Of a stretch of DNA of 54,125 nt, positions 17,203 to 27,318 are shown piece by piece. The stretch comes from an uncultured Clostridium sp. Lineage in GTDB: Bacteria > Bacillota > Clostridia > TANB77 > CAG-508. The position numbers and the translations under genes are program-made. Position 1 is the stretch's first letter. Each line of letters starts with the position of its first letter. The notes under the pieces were generated by a model that saw only the letters and a program-made list of their open reading frames with translations, was not told where the DNA came from and did no database searches. The DNA lies in the NCBI GenBank assembly GCA_948472955.1, contig CAOKVW010000003.1, positions 1-54,125 of the forward strand, read 5' to 3'.

Positions 17203-18750
17203 ATGGTTTTAGAAACAGTAAACGAAAACTTATGTGTAAATAAATTAATTGCTTCTAAAAAGGACATCATAATGGTAGAAGGAGATATGATAGTTCCAGA
17301 TTCTAAGCCAGATATTTTAAACACAATTTGTACAAGTGGGGTTGTATGTATCTATAAAAAAGATGTATTAGATGAAAAAGTCAGAATTGACGGAAACATT
17401 AATACCAATATTATGTATTTAGCAGATGACTCCCAAGACAAGGTTAGAGGAATTAATACCAGTCTAGACTTTTCAGAGGTGATTCCTGTTTCCAATGCAG
17501 GAGAAGGAATGGAATCTGTCGTACAAACGAAATTAAAATCCATCGAATGTAAAGTAATCAATGGCAGAAAAATAGGAATCAAAGCCACTTTAGAAATAGA
17601 CATCAAGATATATGCAAAAGAAGAGGTAGAAATCGTAAACAATATCCAAAATGCAGAAGGCATACAAATGTTAAAAGAGGATTTACGTGTTAATTCTTTG
17701 GTGGGAATGGGCGAAAATAAAATTTACACAAAAGACAATATTTCTATTGATACAATTGACAACTTAGCCGAGATATTAAAAACAGATATTGCAATTGTCG
17801 ACAAAGATGTCAAAGTAAGTTACAACAAAATTTTAGCCAAAGCAGAAGCAAAAATAAAAATAATGTATTTAACAGAGGATAATAGAGTCAACTCTATTGA
17901 TACCAAAATACCAATTGTTGGGTTTGTTGATATACCAAATGTAACAGAAGAAAATATCTGTGATTTAGATTATGAAATCAAAAATATGATTATCAAACCA
18001 AATGCACCTGAAGAACATTCCATTTATATTGAATTAGAAATGGGAGTTGTTGCTGTTGTATATGAAGAAAAACAAATTAATCTCATTCAAGACCTATATA
18101 GTCCTTGCGAAAATCTAGAGTTTAACAAAAAGAAAATAACCACCATAACCAATAAGCAAACTCGTAAGGAAATGAAGCAAATTAGAGAAAAAGTAGAAAT
18201 AGATGGTATAGAAAATAAAAATATAATTGACGTAGATGTTAATCCTATTATTGAAAAACAAGATAATTTAGCCAATCGAATTGTATACACTGGTACATTA
18301 GAAATTAACTTTATGCTATCCAATCAAGACTTACAAATGGAAATACGAAATTCAAAAATACCATTTGAATATACAATTGATGGTGTAGAAGATTCTGAAA
18401 ATGTCAATTGCAAATTAGAGGTAGAGGTTGCCAATCAAGATTTTATTCTTCAAGATGGCGGAATGGTTTCTAGTAACATAGATTTAATGATGAATACAGA
18501 TATGTATCGAAATACCAATATGAATATTATGAATGAAATTCAAACAAATGGTGAAAGAGAAGCCGAAGATTATAGCCTAATTCTTTATCTTGTTAAAAAA
18601 GGAGATTCCTTATGGCAAATTGCTAAAAGATATGGCAGTACGGTGGATGATATTGTAAGAACCAATGGAATTGAAGATGAGAATCGCATTACTCCTGGAC
18701 AAAAATTATTTATTCCTCGCTATGTTAAAACAGGAATTACTTATGCATAA
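17203..18750 (+). CDS. sipL: SipL-like spore coat morphogenetic protein (SPOCS repeats + LysM)
   Basis: A 515-residue protein with tandem SPOCS (DUF3794) domains over roughly residues 20-440 and a C-terminal LysM domain (VKKGDSLWQIAKRYGSTVDDI...ITPGQKLFIPR, about residues 460-510). This is the architecture and size of Clostridioides difficile SipL, which binds the coat base-layer ATPase SpoIVA through its LysM domain and drives spore coat and engulfment steps in the mother cell. Strong ribosome site aaaggaggt upstream. It overlaps the start of yunB by 8 bp, so the two are probably co-transcribed. No in-frame CGG was found. Confidence 0.88.
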   Translation: MVLETVNENLCVNKLIASKKDIIMVEGDMIVPDSKPDILNTICTSGVVCIYKKDVLDEKVRIDGNINTNIMYLADDSQDKVRGINTSLDFSEVIPVSNAGEGMESVVQTKLKSIECKVINGRKIGIKATLEIDIKIYAKEEVEIVNNIQNAEGIQMLKEDLRVNSLVGMGENKIYTKDNISIDTIDNLAEILKTDIAIVDKDVKVSYNKILAKAEAKIKIMYLTEDNRVNSIDTKIPIVGFVDIPNVTEENICDLDYEIKNMIIKPNAPEEHSIYIELEMGVVAVVYEEKQINLIQDLYSPCENLEFNKKKITTITNKQTRKEMKQIREKVEIDGIENKNIIDVDVNPIIEKQDNLANRIVYTGTLEINFMLSNQDLQMEIRNSKIPFEYTIDGVEDSENVNCKLEVEVANQDFILQDGGMVSSNIDLMMNTDMYRNTNMNIMNEIQTNGEREAEDYSLILYLVKKGDSLWQIAKRYGSTVDDIVRTNGIEDENRITPGQKLFIPRYVKTGITYA

Positions 18751-19463
18751 GATTTATTCTAGACCAAGAATTAGAATCCCTAAAATTATCGTACACTCTA
18801 GAAAAAAAATGCAAAGTGAAAAAGCTAAAAAGATGTCTACACTATTCATTATTTTAGTCATAGCTTTTGCTACCATGAAACTTATTCTAGATGCCGTGCT
18901 ACCCATTTTTGATACACTATGCGAAAATAGAGCAAAGTCAATAGCCACTATGGTATCTAACGAACAGGCAACTAATGTAATGAAACAGCATACTTATGAT
19001 GAACTATTTTCAATTGATAAAGACAACAATGGCAATATTACGATGATAAGGTCAAATGTCATACCCATAAATGAAATTATTTCTGACGTAGCTAATAAAA
19101 TCCAAGAAGAAATTGACCACAAAGGAAGAGACCATATAGAGATTGCCATTCGGTAGTTTTACTGGTTTTAAAATGTTGGCAGGAAGAGGTCCTGGTGTTA
19201 AGATAACCATATCCTCAGTTGGCGATGTTGAAACAGACTTAAGAAGTGAATTTACAGCACAGGGAATCAATCAAACCTTACATAGAGTATATTTACAAGT
19301 AAAATGTAATGTAAATATCTTAACACCATTTGATAATATTTCACGAGAGATTACCAATCAAGTCTTATTAATGGAAAATGTAATTGTTGGCAATATTCCT
19401 AATACTTATTATAATTTAGAAGGTATCAATGGAAATAGTAATGCTTTAGAAATAATTGAATAA
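18743..19463 (+). CDS. yunB: YunB sporulation protein, intact with one +1 shift at CGG
   Basis: YunB is a mother-cell sporulation membrane protein of the sigma-E regulon. The rebuilt product has 239 residues (Bacillus YunB is about 250): a short basic N-terminus, one transmembrane helix (TLFIILVIAFATMKLILDAV, residues about 33-52), the conserved NEQATNVMKQ region and DxxGNITMIRSNVIPIN, then after the shift GSFTGFKMLAGRGPGVKI and VNILTPFDNISREITNQVLL. The zero frame stops directly after CGG 19151 (CGG TAG). The +1 frame reads ATT GGT AGT and continues to 19463. The start at 18743 (MHKIYSR) overlaps the sipL stop; the open frame upstream lies inside sipL. Confidence 0.9.
19151..19153 (+). other. 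CGG +1 frameshift site 5 (yunB)
   Basis: Zero frame is GCC ATT CGG TAG. The +1 frame is ATT GGT AGT TTT ACT GGT, i.e. I-G-S-F-T-G, the conserved YunB motif. Confidence 0.87.
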
Positions 19464-19621
19464 AATGATACATTTTACTTGTATTTCTTGCTTTATTATG
19501 ATATAGTTAGATAAGTTTCAAAAAAGAAACTCATATGAATTTATTTTAAGTTATTTCCCTTCTTTTTAGATTGGTTAAGTAAAAAAATAATTCAAATCAT
19601 TCTAAAAAGGAGGTTTATATA

Positions 19622-19789
19622 ATGGAAACAAATTATGAAGATATTTCTCTTACTTGCAGAGATTGTGGTTCAGAATTTACTTTTACAGCTGGAGAACAAC
19701 AATTTTATGCAGAAAAAGGTTTTGAAAATCAACCAGTAAGATGTGCAGATTGCAGAAGAGCTAGAAAACAACAAAGAAATAATTATTAA
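19622..19789 (+). CDS. Small zinc-ribbon protein
   Basis: A 55-residue protein with two CxxC knuckles, CRDC at residues 12-15 and CADC at 41-44, separated by a beta-hairpin (SEFTFTAGEQQFYAEKGFE). It matches the probable zinc-ribbon small proteins common in Clostridia and Bacilli, which are thought to bind nucleic acid; the role is unknown. A strong aaaggaggt ribosome site lies 8 bp before the ATG and a clear terminator follows at 19793-19832. The C-terminus is very basic (RRARKQQR). Confidence 0.85.
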   Translation: METNYEDISLTCRDCGSEFTFTAGEQQFYAEKGFENQPVRCADCRRARKQQRNNY

Positions 19790-19792
19790 ACA

Positions 19793-19832
19793 AAAATATT
19801 CCTATTAGTTTACAGCTAATGGGAATATTTTT
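19793..19832 (+). terminator. Rho-independent terminator
   Basis: aatattccta(t) / aatgggaatatt stem with a T tract directly after the zinc-ribbon gene. Confidence 0.8.
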
Positions 19833-19836
19833 ATTG

Positions 19837-19864
19837 AAAAAAAACAGTAATCTAAATAGATTAC
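19837..19864 (-). terminator. Terminator of the rplM-rpsI operon
   Basis: On the minus strand gtaatcta / tagattac is followed by eight T. A second small hairpin (gccctttt gggc) lies just after the rpsI stop. Confidence 0.8.
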
Positions 19865-19910
19865 CGCTTTGTATATAGGCTTCCCGCCTCTTGCCCAAAA
19901 GGGCACTTTT

Positions 19911-20312
19911 TTATCTCTTTGAAAATTGTGGAGCTTTACGAGCTTTTTTAAGACCATATTTCTTTCTTTCTTTCATACGAGAATCTCTTGTTAAGAATCC
20001 ATTTGATTTTAAAGCTGGTCTATATTCTGAGTTAGCTTCATTTAAAGCTCTAGCTATACCATGACGAATCGCTCCTGCTTGACCTGTAAATCCGCCACCT
20101 TTAACAGTTGCAATCACATCATATTTTGCAGTTGTATTTGTAACAGTTAATGGTTGTCTAACGATAACTTTTAAAGTTTCTAATCCGAAAAATTCGTCAA
20201 TATCTTTTCCATTAATTGTTATCTTTCCAGTTCCTTCAACTAGCCTTACTCTAGCAATAGAACTTTTTCTTCTACCTGTACCATAGAAAACTATATTTTC
20301 TTTTTTAGCCAT
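19911..20312 (-). CDS. rpsI: 30S ribosomal protein uS9
   Basis: A 133-residue ribosomal protein S9 with the family's [22 protein letters not shown]-terminus, [19 protein letters not shown] in the middle, and the basic tail ending KAPQFSKR whose last residues reach the ribosomal P site. It starts one base after the rplM stop, in the usual rplM-rpsI operon. It uses no CGG codon. Confidence 0.98.
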   Translation of the reverse strand: MAKKENIVFYGTGRRKSSIARVRLVEGTGKITINGKDIDEFFGLETLKVIVRQPLTVTNTTAKYDVIATVKGGGFTGQAGAIRHGIARALNEANSEYRPALKSNGFLTRDSRMKERKKYGLKKARKAPQFSKR

Positions 20313-20313
20313 T

Positions 20314-20751
20314 TTACTTTACCTCCCATATTTCTGGTTTTTGTGCTTGATTTTCATGTTCTGCTCCAGCATACACTCTCAATTTTTTAGCCTGTGCTCT
20401 TCCTAAAGAGTTATGAGGTAACATTCCTTTAACAGCTAAAGTCATTGCTTTTTCTGGATTTTTTTCAAGCATTACTTTGGCAGGAACCTCTTTCATTCCT
20501 CCAATATAACCTGAGTGATGTCTATAAATTTTTTGGTTTAATTTGTTTCCTGTTAAAATAACATCCTTACAATTTAATATAATAACATGGTCACCTGTAT
20601 CAATATTAGGTGTATATGTTGGTTTGTGTTTTCCTCTTAATAATTTTGCAGCTTCTGTTGCTACTCTACCAAGTGGTTTGTTGGCCGCATCTATAATATA
20701 CCACTTGCTCTCAACTTCGCCACGTTTTGCACTATATGTAGTATTATTCAT
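20314..20751 (-). CDS. rplM: 50S ribosomal protein uL13
   Basis: A 145-residue ribosomal protein L13. Conserved segments include [51 protein letters not shown] and [20 protein letters not shown]. First gene of the rplM-rpsI unit, preceded by aggagggta and a structured leader that probably lets L13 repress its own operon. Confidence 0.98.
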   Translation of the reverse strand: MNNTTYSAKRGEVESKWYIIDAANKPLGRVATEAAKLLRGKHKPTYTPNIDTGDHVIILNCKDVILTGNKLNQKIYRHHSGYIGGMKEVPAKVMLEKNPEKAMTLAVKGMLPHNSLGRAQAKKLRVYAGAEHENQAQKPEIWEVK

Positions 20752-20789
20752 GGTAATAATTACCCTCCTATTTCTTTTTTGGTTTTCTT

Positions 20790-20843
20790 TTTATGAATTT
20801 TATTCTGAAACTACCGGGGAGAAGTTTCAAATTTATTCATAAG
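20790..20843 (-). ncRNA. L13-type ribosomal leader
   Basis: Between the promoter and rplM the transcript can form a two-part stem: outer tatgaat / attcata, inner gaaact / agtttc, closing over a ccccgg loop. The position and nested stem fit the L13 leader of Bacillota, which is thought to bind L13 for feedback control. A covariance search was not possible. Confidence 0.65.
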
Positions 20844-20850
20844 CGAAAAT

Positions 20851-20879
20851 ATTATATTATAAAAAATCAGATTTGTCAA
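20851..20879 (-). promoter_or_regulatory. Consensus promoter of rplM-rpsI
   Basis: On the minus strand TTGACA (20879-20874), 17-bp spacer and TATAAT (20856-20851). Confidence 0.85.
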
Positions 20880-20949
20880 CCGATTTGCGAAATTTAAGTT
20901 TCGTTTTTTTGAGGGAGGACCGAAACTCAACATTTGCAAAAATATTCTA

Positions 20950-20981
20950 GTAAAAACCTTCCATAAATGGAAGGCTTTTAC
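20950..20981 (-). terminator. Terminator after the RCC1/M23 gene
   Basis: gtaaaa(a)ccttcc / ggaaggcttttac hairpin with a T tract lies about 25 bp beyond the minus-strand stop at 21004. Confidence 0.75.
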
Positions 20982-21003
20982 CTTAATTCTAAAATATTAT
21001 GTT

Positions 21004-24000
21004 TTAAAATTCTATATAATCTCTTGGATTTACATCATTTCCATATCCGCTCTTACTTCTCAATTCGAAATGTAAATGATGTCCTGTACTACTTCCTGGA
21101 TTAGGGTCTGTATTTGGGTCTCCACCTTCTAGTCCTATTACTTCCTCTTGTTTTATTTCTTGTCCTACTTTTACATCAATTCTTGATAAATGTGCATAGA
21201 AACTATATATGATTTCCCCATCTATTTCATGTTTTATTTCAATGCAATTACCAAATGCATTTTGTGCACCAGCAAACACTACCTCTCCATCTGCTACAGC
21301 ATAAATTTCTGTTCTATGTTCTCCTCCTAAATCAATTCCTGTATGTTTTTTAACTACTCCTGTTACAGGATGTGTCCTTGTTCCATAATCTGATGTTATT
21401 TGGTATTTACCTTTGATTGGTAAAATAAAGTTTTGTGGATTTTCTGGTAAAGTTTCAACTCTTCTTGTTCTCATTCTTCTGATTTTCTTTGGATCTTCCC
21501 ATTGTTCTAGTTTATTTTTCTTACCATAATTCTTCCTTAAAATTTCTCTGTCTAAATCATCCACTTTTCCATCTTCATTTAAATCATAAATTGCTTTTTG
21601 CTCTCGATTGGCATCTGTGATAACTACCCCAAAATTATCATTTAATGCTACTAAATCATCAATTTCAATTTGACCTGATTTTACGACATCTCCAGCCATT
21701 AATTTGTATTCAGTTAAGGTTGTCTTAGCTCCTTTTTCTACCTCTATTTCAGTAACTCGATAATCCAAATAACCTAGTTTTGTCACTAGTATATCATATG
21801 ATTCAATATCTTCCACTTGTATCGTAAAAGTTCCATCTTCTTCTGTCTCTTGACTCGCAATCACTTTTCTAATTTGGGTAATTTCATCATTTGTTTCTTT
21901 TGTTTCTGGTCTTTTATCACTTGTTTTATAAACAGTTACCAGTGATTTATGCTTTCCTTCTATATTTTCTGTTATAATTTTTCCTGCTATATTCGTTTGT
22001 TTTGTTATGATTAAAGTATATATTTTTACGGTTTCATCTTCTGCTGTCACAGTAATTATATAAGTCGTATTTGGTATTGTGTTGATTCCTACTATTGTAT
22101 CTAACCTTCCTTTATTAGTATTTGGATTTGCTATTCCACTGATTCCTATTGTTGCTACATTACTATTTGCTGTGATGATAACTTTTGCTCCTGTACTTCC
22201 TCCTTCTACACTGGCATGATAGATTCCTTGCTCATCAATGATAGCTTCTTTTCCCTCTACCACAATATTTCTTATATTTGCATCTGATGATTGTTTTACT
22301 ATTTTAATTGTTTTTTGTACTTTTGTTTTTCCATCTTCTGCTGTTACTTCATAATCTACATAGGTAATATCATTCTCAAGAGTTACATGTGTTATTAATT
22401 CCCCTTTTCCTAACTCTGTTCCTCTTGTTATTGTTGCATATTGACTTTCTGCTGTTATTTTTAACACTATTTCTTTTGTTGTTTGTTTTACCCCTATTAG
22501 ATATTTACCTTCTTCATCAATCGTTGCTTGTTTTGTCATTTCTTTTCCATCTGCTTCAAAAGTTGCCTCCACTTTTGCTGTATTCGTATTGGTTGCTATT
22601 ATAGTTATCATAATTGCACTTTCTTCTACTGTTCCATCTTCTGCCATAACAGTGATTGGTATTTCTATCGTTTTCTGGGTAACATTTGAGTTAATTGATA
22701 CTGTATATTCTTTTGCATTTTCTTCATATTGTGTTGTATTTCCGATGTCTACTTTTGCTTTTTCATGGCTTGTTACAACCTTGATTTTTCCTGAGGTTGC
22801 TGTATCTAATACACTTACTTTGTATTTTCCATCTTCTGCTTTTGTTAATTCTGTTCCATCATAACTTACTACTGCACTTGTGTCATTAGATTCTCTGGTT
22901 AATACTATTTTATAAATTGCTCTTGATACTCTTTCTCCATATTTTGATGTTACAATGACTGGTATTTGTATTACCTCTTCCTCTAAGTTCAAGTCTACCC
23001 ATTGTTCAGATTCTCCTTCTTGTGCTTCATAATTTCCAATTTTAATAGTTGCAGATGGACTTTCTGTAACTATTTTTACTTTTGCCTTTGTATCTGTTCT
23101 TTTAATTGTCATTTTATAGGTATATTTGTCAGTTTCTTCAGATTGTAATTCAATATCATTTACGATAACAGATTTTAGATTTACATCAAAAACCTCAATT
23201 TCAATATAAGTACTTGCTTTTGTATTACTATCTGTTACTTTAACTCTAGTAATTCCTTGCTTCTTTCCTTCTATCATACCTAAACTTGTTACACTTGCTA
23301 TTTCTTCCTCTTCTATTTCATAAATTAACTCTCCTACTACAGTTGATTTGTTCATAAACACATTTATAATATTTTGTCTCTCAAATAATAACTTTTCTAT
23401 TTTCTTATGTTCGCCAATACTTACTTTAATGGTTTGTTCTGAATATTTTAGAGAGGCTCCGACTCCTATCAAATAACTAGAGCTATTATTAGTACCATTA
23501 CCCATTTGACCATAAGTATTATCCCCAGCTAACCACACTGTTCCATCTTTTCTTATTATTCCTATGTTTCTAGTTCTTCCCTTACTAGCATCCCACGCAC
23601 ATGTTCCTACTGTCAATGATATGGCATCATCTACTTCTGTATTATCTTTGTTTAACATAGCTATTGGATAGCTTGTATTTGTACTTGTACCATTACTTAA
23701 TTGTCCATATCCATTAAATCCTGTTACATATACTTTTCCATCTTCTCCTATAAACTGAAAGCTCTGTGAACCTATTTTTGATTTGATTGTTCTTGCTTTT
23801 ACTGGCTCTTTATTTTCAAAGATGACTTGTGTATAAGTTCTTCTATCACTTGTATCTCCTAATCCTAATTGTCCAAAATTATTATATCCAGTTGACCATA
23901 CCGTTCCATTTTCTTTTAAAACATAACCACTTACAGATAATTGAATTTCATTGATGTCTGTTCCGACTAAATAGGTACCTCCTGGAAGTCCTGGTGTTGC

Positions 24001-26508
24001 CATACCATTACCAAAACCTCCTATATCATTGTCACCTTTTATCCACGTTTCCCCATTAGATTTGATTACTGCTATATTACTATTCCCGGTTTCAATTTTA
24101 ATAGCCTTATCCATATTGGTCACTTTTGTTGGATATAATTTATTACTTTTATCTTTTTCGTCTATTTGATGATATGCATTATTTCCTATTCCTAATGTAT
24201 TACCATCTTCCTGTAATAAATAAATCATTAAATCTCCTGCCACTATATCAATAATATTTCCTATTTCTTCACTGCCATTCTCTCCTTTTATTCTTGTAGC
24301 ATAAGATTGGTTTGTTTGATTTCCTTGTCCTAACTGACCATTATCATTTAATCCCCATGCATATGCTTCTCCATCCACTGTCATGGCTGCAACATGTCCA
24401 TATCCTGTAGATATTTTTCTTACATTTGTTAAACAGGTATTTTCATCTATTTTAACTTGCACTGGTTTATTTCTGTCTATGTTATCTCCTACTCCTAATT
24501 GTCCTACATTATTTCTTCCTGTTGCCCATACCGTTCCATCTTCCTTTAATATAATTGTATACCCTTCTCCTATTTCAACTTGTGGTACCGTTATGGCTCC
24601 TTCTTGATTTCGATAGACATTAATAATTGCTTTTGCTTTTAATGCTGTTGTACTGTTATAGGCTGTTATTGTTGTACGTCCGATTCCTTTTCCAATTACT
24701 ACTCCATTACTATCAACAGTTGCTACCTCTTCATTCGATGATGACCATGTCCAATTTCCTTGATTGATAGCTTCTTTTTCTTGAATGAATACATTAAATT
24801 CCAATTCTTCCATTTTTAGTATTTCTATGTCCATATCTGTACTTTCATTAATCTTTATATATTCATTTCTCTTATTTAATAAAATCTCTGCATCTGTCTT
24901 TATTCCTAATTTTGCTAAAAAAACTGAGCTTGTATTGGTTCCATTTCCTATTTGACCATAAGTATTGTCTCCAGAAATCCATACGGTTCCATCTTTTCTA
25001 ATGATGCCCATATTTCTAGGTTTACTATCCCATGCACATATTCCAGATATTAATAATACGGCATCTGTTACTTCTGTTCCATCTGCATTTTTCATAGGTG
25101 TTGGATAACTTGCATTTGTATTTGTTCCATTACTTACTTGTCCAAATTCATTATGACCAGTAACATATACCTTTCCATCTTCTCCTATGAATTGTAAATT
25201 TCTTCCTTGTCCTGCTATTAATTTTGCTTTTACTGGTTCTTTATTTTCAAAGACAACTTGGGTATAAGTTGTTCTATCGGTTGTATCTCCTACTCCTAAT
25301 TGTCCATAATTATTCAATCCTGATGACCATAATGTTCCATCTTCTTTTAGAATATATCCACAATATGCTAATAGTTTGAATTCATTAATATCTGTTCCAA
25401 TGCGATATAATCCACCTGGAGTTGGCCAATTTGCTATTGTACCATTACCAAAACTCCCATAGTTATTCTGTCCTTTTATCCATGCTTCACCACTTTGTTT
25501 AAGTACTCCTATTGCATTATATGATGATGTAACTTGAATCACATTATCCATATTCGTTACTTTTGTTGGATATGTTTTATTACCTGTACCAATTTCATTA
25601 ATCGATTGATAGAAATTGCTTCCTATTCCATATGTACTGCCAGTTTTATCTAATAAAGCTACTACATCTCCTCCACATGCAATGTCAATTATGTTTTCTA
25701 TATATTCATTTTCATCTATTCCTTTTACTTTTGTCGCATATAATCTATTATTTACATCTCCTTGTCCTAATTGTCCAGCATCATTGATTCCCCATGCATA
25801 TACTTCTCCTTCCACTGTCATAGCTACTACATTGTGTGCTCCAGCAGATATTTTTCTTACATTTGTTAAATAGGTATTTTCGTGTATTTTTACTTGCACT
25901 GGCATGTTTTGATTAGTCGTATCTCCTACTCCTAATTGTCCATAATTATTCAATCCTGATGTCCATACTGTTCCATCCTCTTTTAAGACTACTGTAAAGC
26001 CTTCTCCTGCTTCTACTTGTGGTACTGTTATAGCTCCCTCTTGATTTCGGTATACATTAATAATGGTTTTTCCTTTTAATCCTGTTGAACTGTTATAGGC
26101 TGTTATCGTTGTGTGTCCGATTCCTTTTCCAGTTACTACTCCATTACTATCAACAGTTGCTACCTCTTCATTGGATGAACTCCAAGCAAAATCAGCTTGG
26201 TCACCAAGCACCGTATTGGTATCTGCATCTAATACATTAATATCTATATTTTCTGTTGTTTTTATATAGGTATTTTTTTCAGATAAACAAGGTGTTGTAA
26301 TATCTTTAGAAGTTAAAGAAGAACTAGAAACAGAAGCTATCTCAATAGCTTCTTCACCATTCATATAAGATTCTATCTGTCCTATCATACTTTCCTGCTC
26401 ATTTGTTAGTTTATCTACTGCTAAGGTTAAAGATAAAGCAGTAAATATAGATAGTATCATTAATATTCTAGCTTTTATTTTAACTTTAAATTTTTTGCTG
26501 AGTTTCAT
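21004..26508 (-). CDS. Secreted RCC1-repeat/Big_2/dockerin/M23 peptidase protein
   Basis: A 1834-residue exported protein. In order: signal peptide (about 1-30), a Big_2 Ig-like domain ending SSSNEEVATVDSNGVVTGKG, an RCC1-type array (about 155-540) with repeated KxDGTVWxxGxNxYGQLG units, a second Big_2 domain and a second RCC1 array (about 650-1040), several cadherin-like beta domains, a carboxypeptidase-regulatory-like domain, a dockerin-like pair (AGDVVKSGQIEIDDLVALND and DLNEDGKVDDLDREILRKNYG), and a C-terminal M23 peptidase (YGTRTHPVTGVVKKHTGIDL ... TGHHLHFEL) with HxxxD and HxH zinc ligands. M23 enzymes cut peptide crosslinks of peptidoglycan. The two propellers probably bind protein or glycan partners. 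The combination is unusual; domain limits are approximate. Minus strand, first of a block of surface genes. No in-frame CGG in 1834 codons. Confidence 0.85.
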   Translation of the reverse strand: MKLSKKFKVKIKARILMILSIFTALSLTLAVDKLTNEQESMIGQIESYMNGEEAIEIASVSSSSLTSKDITTPCLSEKNTYIKTTENIDINVLDADTNTVLGDQADFAWSSSNEEVATVDSNGVVTGKGIGHTTITAYNSSTGLKGKTIINVYRNQEGAITVPQVEAGEGFTVVLKEDGTVWTSGLNNYGQLGVGDTTNQNMPVQVKIHENTYLTNVRKISAGAHNVVAMTVEGEVYAWGINDAGQLGQGDVNNRLYATKVKGIDENEYIENIIDIACGGDVVALLDKTGSTYGIGSNFYQSINEIGTGNKTYPTKVTNMDNVIQVTSSYNAIGVLKQSGEAWIKGQNNYGSFGNGTIANWPTPGGLYRIGTDINEFKLLAYCGYILKEDGTLWSSGLNNYGQLGVGDTTDRTTYTQVVFENKEPVKAKLIAGQGRNLQFIGEDGKVYVTGHNEFGQVSNGTNTNASYPTPMKNADGTEVTDAVLLISGICAWDSKPRNMGIIRKDGTVWISGDNTYGQIGNGTNTSSVFLAKLGIKTDAEILLNKRNEYIKINESTDMDIEILKMEELEFNVFIQEKEAINQGNWTWSSSNEEVATVDSNGVVIGKGIGRTTITAYNSTTALKAKAIINVYRNQEGAITVPQVEIGEGYTIILKEDGTVWATGRNNVGQLGVGDNIDRNKPVQVKIDENTCLTNVRKISTGYGHVAAMTVDGEAYAWGLNDNGQLGQGNQTNQSYATRIKGENGSEEIGNIIDIVAGDLMIYLLQEDGNTLGIGNNAYHQIDEKDKSNKLYPTKVTNMDKAIKIETGNSNIAVIKSNGETWIKGDNDIGGFGNGMATPGLPGGTYLVGTDINEIQLSVSGYVLKENGTVWSTGYNNFGQLGLGDTSDRRTYTQVIFENKEPVKARTIKSKIGSQSFQFIGEDGKVYVTGFNGYGQLSNGTSTNTSYPIAMLNKDNTEVDDAISLTVGTCAWDASKGRTRNIGIIRKDGTVWLAGDNTYGQMGNGTNNSSSYLIGVGASLKYSEQTIKVSIGEHKKIEKLLFERQNIINVFMNKSTVVGELIYEIEEEEIASVTSLGMIEGKKQGITRVKVTDSNTKASTYIEIEVFDVNLKSVIVNDIELQSEETDKYTYKMTIKRTDTKAKVKIVTESPSATIKIGNYEAQEGESEQWVDLNLEEEVIQIPVIVTSKYGERVSRAIYKIVLTRESNDTSAVVSYDGTELTKAEDGKYKVSVLDTATSGKIKVVTSHEKAKVDIGNTTQYEENAKEYTVSINSNVTQKTIEIPITVMAEDGTVEESAIMITIIATNTNTAKVEATFEADGKEMTKQATIDEEGKYLIGVKQTTKEIVLKITAESQYATITRGTELGKGELITHVTLENDITYVDYEVTAEDGKTKVQKTIKIVKQSSDANIRNIVVEGKEAIIDEQGIYHASVEGGSTGAKVIITANSNVATIGISGIANPNTNKGRLDTIVGINTIPNTTYIITVTAEDETVKIYTLIITKQTNIAGKIITENIEGKHKSLVTVYKTSDKRPETKETNDEITQIRKVIASQETEEDGTFTIQVEDIESYDILVTKLGYLDYRVTEIEVEKGAKTTLTEYKLMAGDVVKSGQIEIDDLVALNDNFGVVITDANREQKAIYDLNEDGKVDDLDREILRKNYGKKNKLEQWEDPKKIRRMRTRRVETLPENPQNFILPIKGKYQITSDYGTRTHPVTGVVKKHTGIDLGGEHRTEIYAVADGEVVFAGAQNAFGNCIEIKHEIDGEIIYSFYAHLSRIDVKVGQEIKQEEVIGLEGGDPNTDPNPGSSTGHHLHFELRSKSGYGNDVNPRDYIEF

Positions 26509-26840
26509 GGCTTTTCGTTCTCCTTTTTGTCTCTATATTATTAAATTCTTTTATTTCTAATAATTCCTTTCTATTTCATTTTATCGACTATTTCTCCTTC
26601 TTTCAATCCATCTATTTTCATTATTACAAGATTAAAAATCCATACATTGTACGGATATAAAACTTTTCATTTACAGATGTCGGTTTTTGTCATTTCGTTT
26701 ACTTTTGTATTACATTACTGCTTTAATTTTTTATATTTTCATAGGGATTTAGCTGTTTGAAGCATAATAGTTTTGGGTAAAATAAAAAAACAACTCAAGC
26801 TTTTAACTTGAATTATTTTTCTATGATAGAATTTATACCA
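26509..26840. other. 332-bp intergenic region
   Basis: Leader of the RCC1/M23 gene and tail of the next upstream gene. It holds a terminator-like hairpin (ttcaagttaaaagcttgaa, about 26792-26812, T-rich on the minus strand) and a small inverted repeat (atccatac / gtacggat, about 26638-26656). I saw no known riboswitch core and no convincing gene. Confidence 0.5.
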
Positions 26841-27230
26841 TTATTCTTCTACTGGTGCAGCATTAATTCTACTTATTTTTCCACCTTTTATTTTAATTTC
26901 TAATGAATTTTCAACAGATGTAATATAATAATATTCTTCTCCTTCTCTTTGAATCTTTATTACCTTTAAATCTTCTTTTTTTGTCTCTTCCCTAAGTCTT
27001 TTAAATTGTTTAACTGCTGCTTTTCTTGCTGTTTCTTCTGCTATTTCTTCCGTTTCCTTTGTATTTGTATCTACTACTGCAATTCCACTTGGTGTTACTA
27101 TTTCATCAGGCTTAAAAATAATATAGATAGATACTAAAAGTAAAATTGCACAAATGAAAATTCCTAAATTGTAAATATTTAAAATATCTCTCCATTTTTC
27201 TAATATATCTTTGTTTATGCTTATTTTCAC
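26841..27230 (-). CDS. Unknown 129-residue single-pass membrane protein
   Basis: Not recognised. A short basic cytoplasmic N-terminus is followed by one transmembrane helix (LGIFICAILLLVSIYIIF, residues about 21-38) and an extracellular part of about 90 residues with a charged helix (ETEEIAEETARKAAVKQF) and a small beta domain (EGEEYYYITSVENSLEIKIKG). It sits between the RCC1/M23 gene and the giant Ig gene on the same strand and may belong to the same surface system. A hairpin terminator lies downstream. Confidence 0.6.
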   Translation of the reverse strand: MKISINKDILEKWRDILNIYNLGIFICAILLLVSIYIIFKPDEIVTPSGIAVVDTNTKETEEIAEETARKAAVKQFKRLREETKKEDLKVIKIQREGEEYYYITSVENSLEIKIKGGKISRINAAPVEE

Positions 27231-27318
27231 TTAATTTCCTCCTCTTTTGTTACTTCTATTTCATTTTAACATTTATAAAAAGGAATGTAAATACCTTTTC
27301 AACTTTAAGTTGGCTTTC

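Noticed and set aside
1049-19153. prfB-like programmed frameshift with Shine-Dalgarno spur and slippery CUU
   Set aside because: No purine-rich spur at the right distance and no shared P-site codon before the CGG triplets.
26509-26840. c-di-GMP or other riboswitch before the RCC1/M23 gene
   Set aside because: No known aptamer core could be matched by eye.
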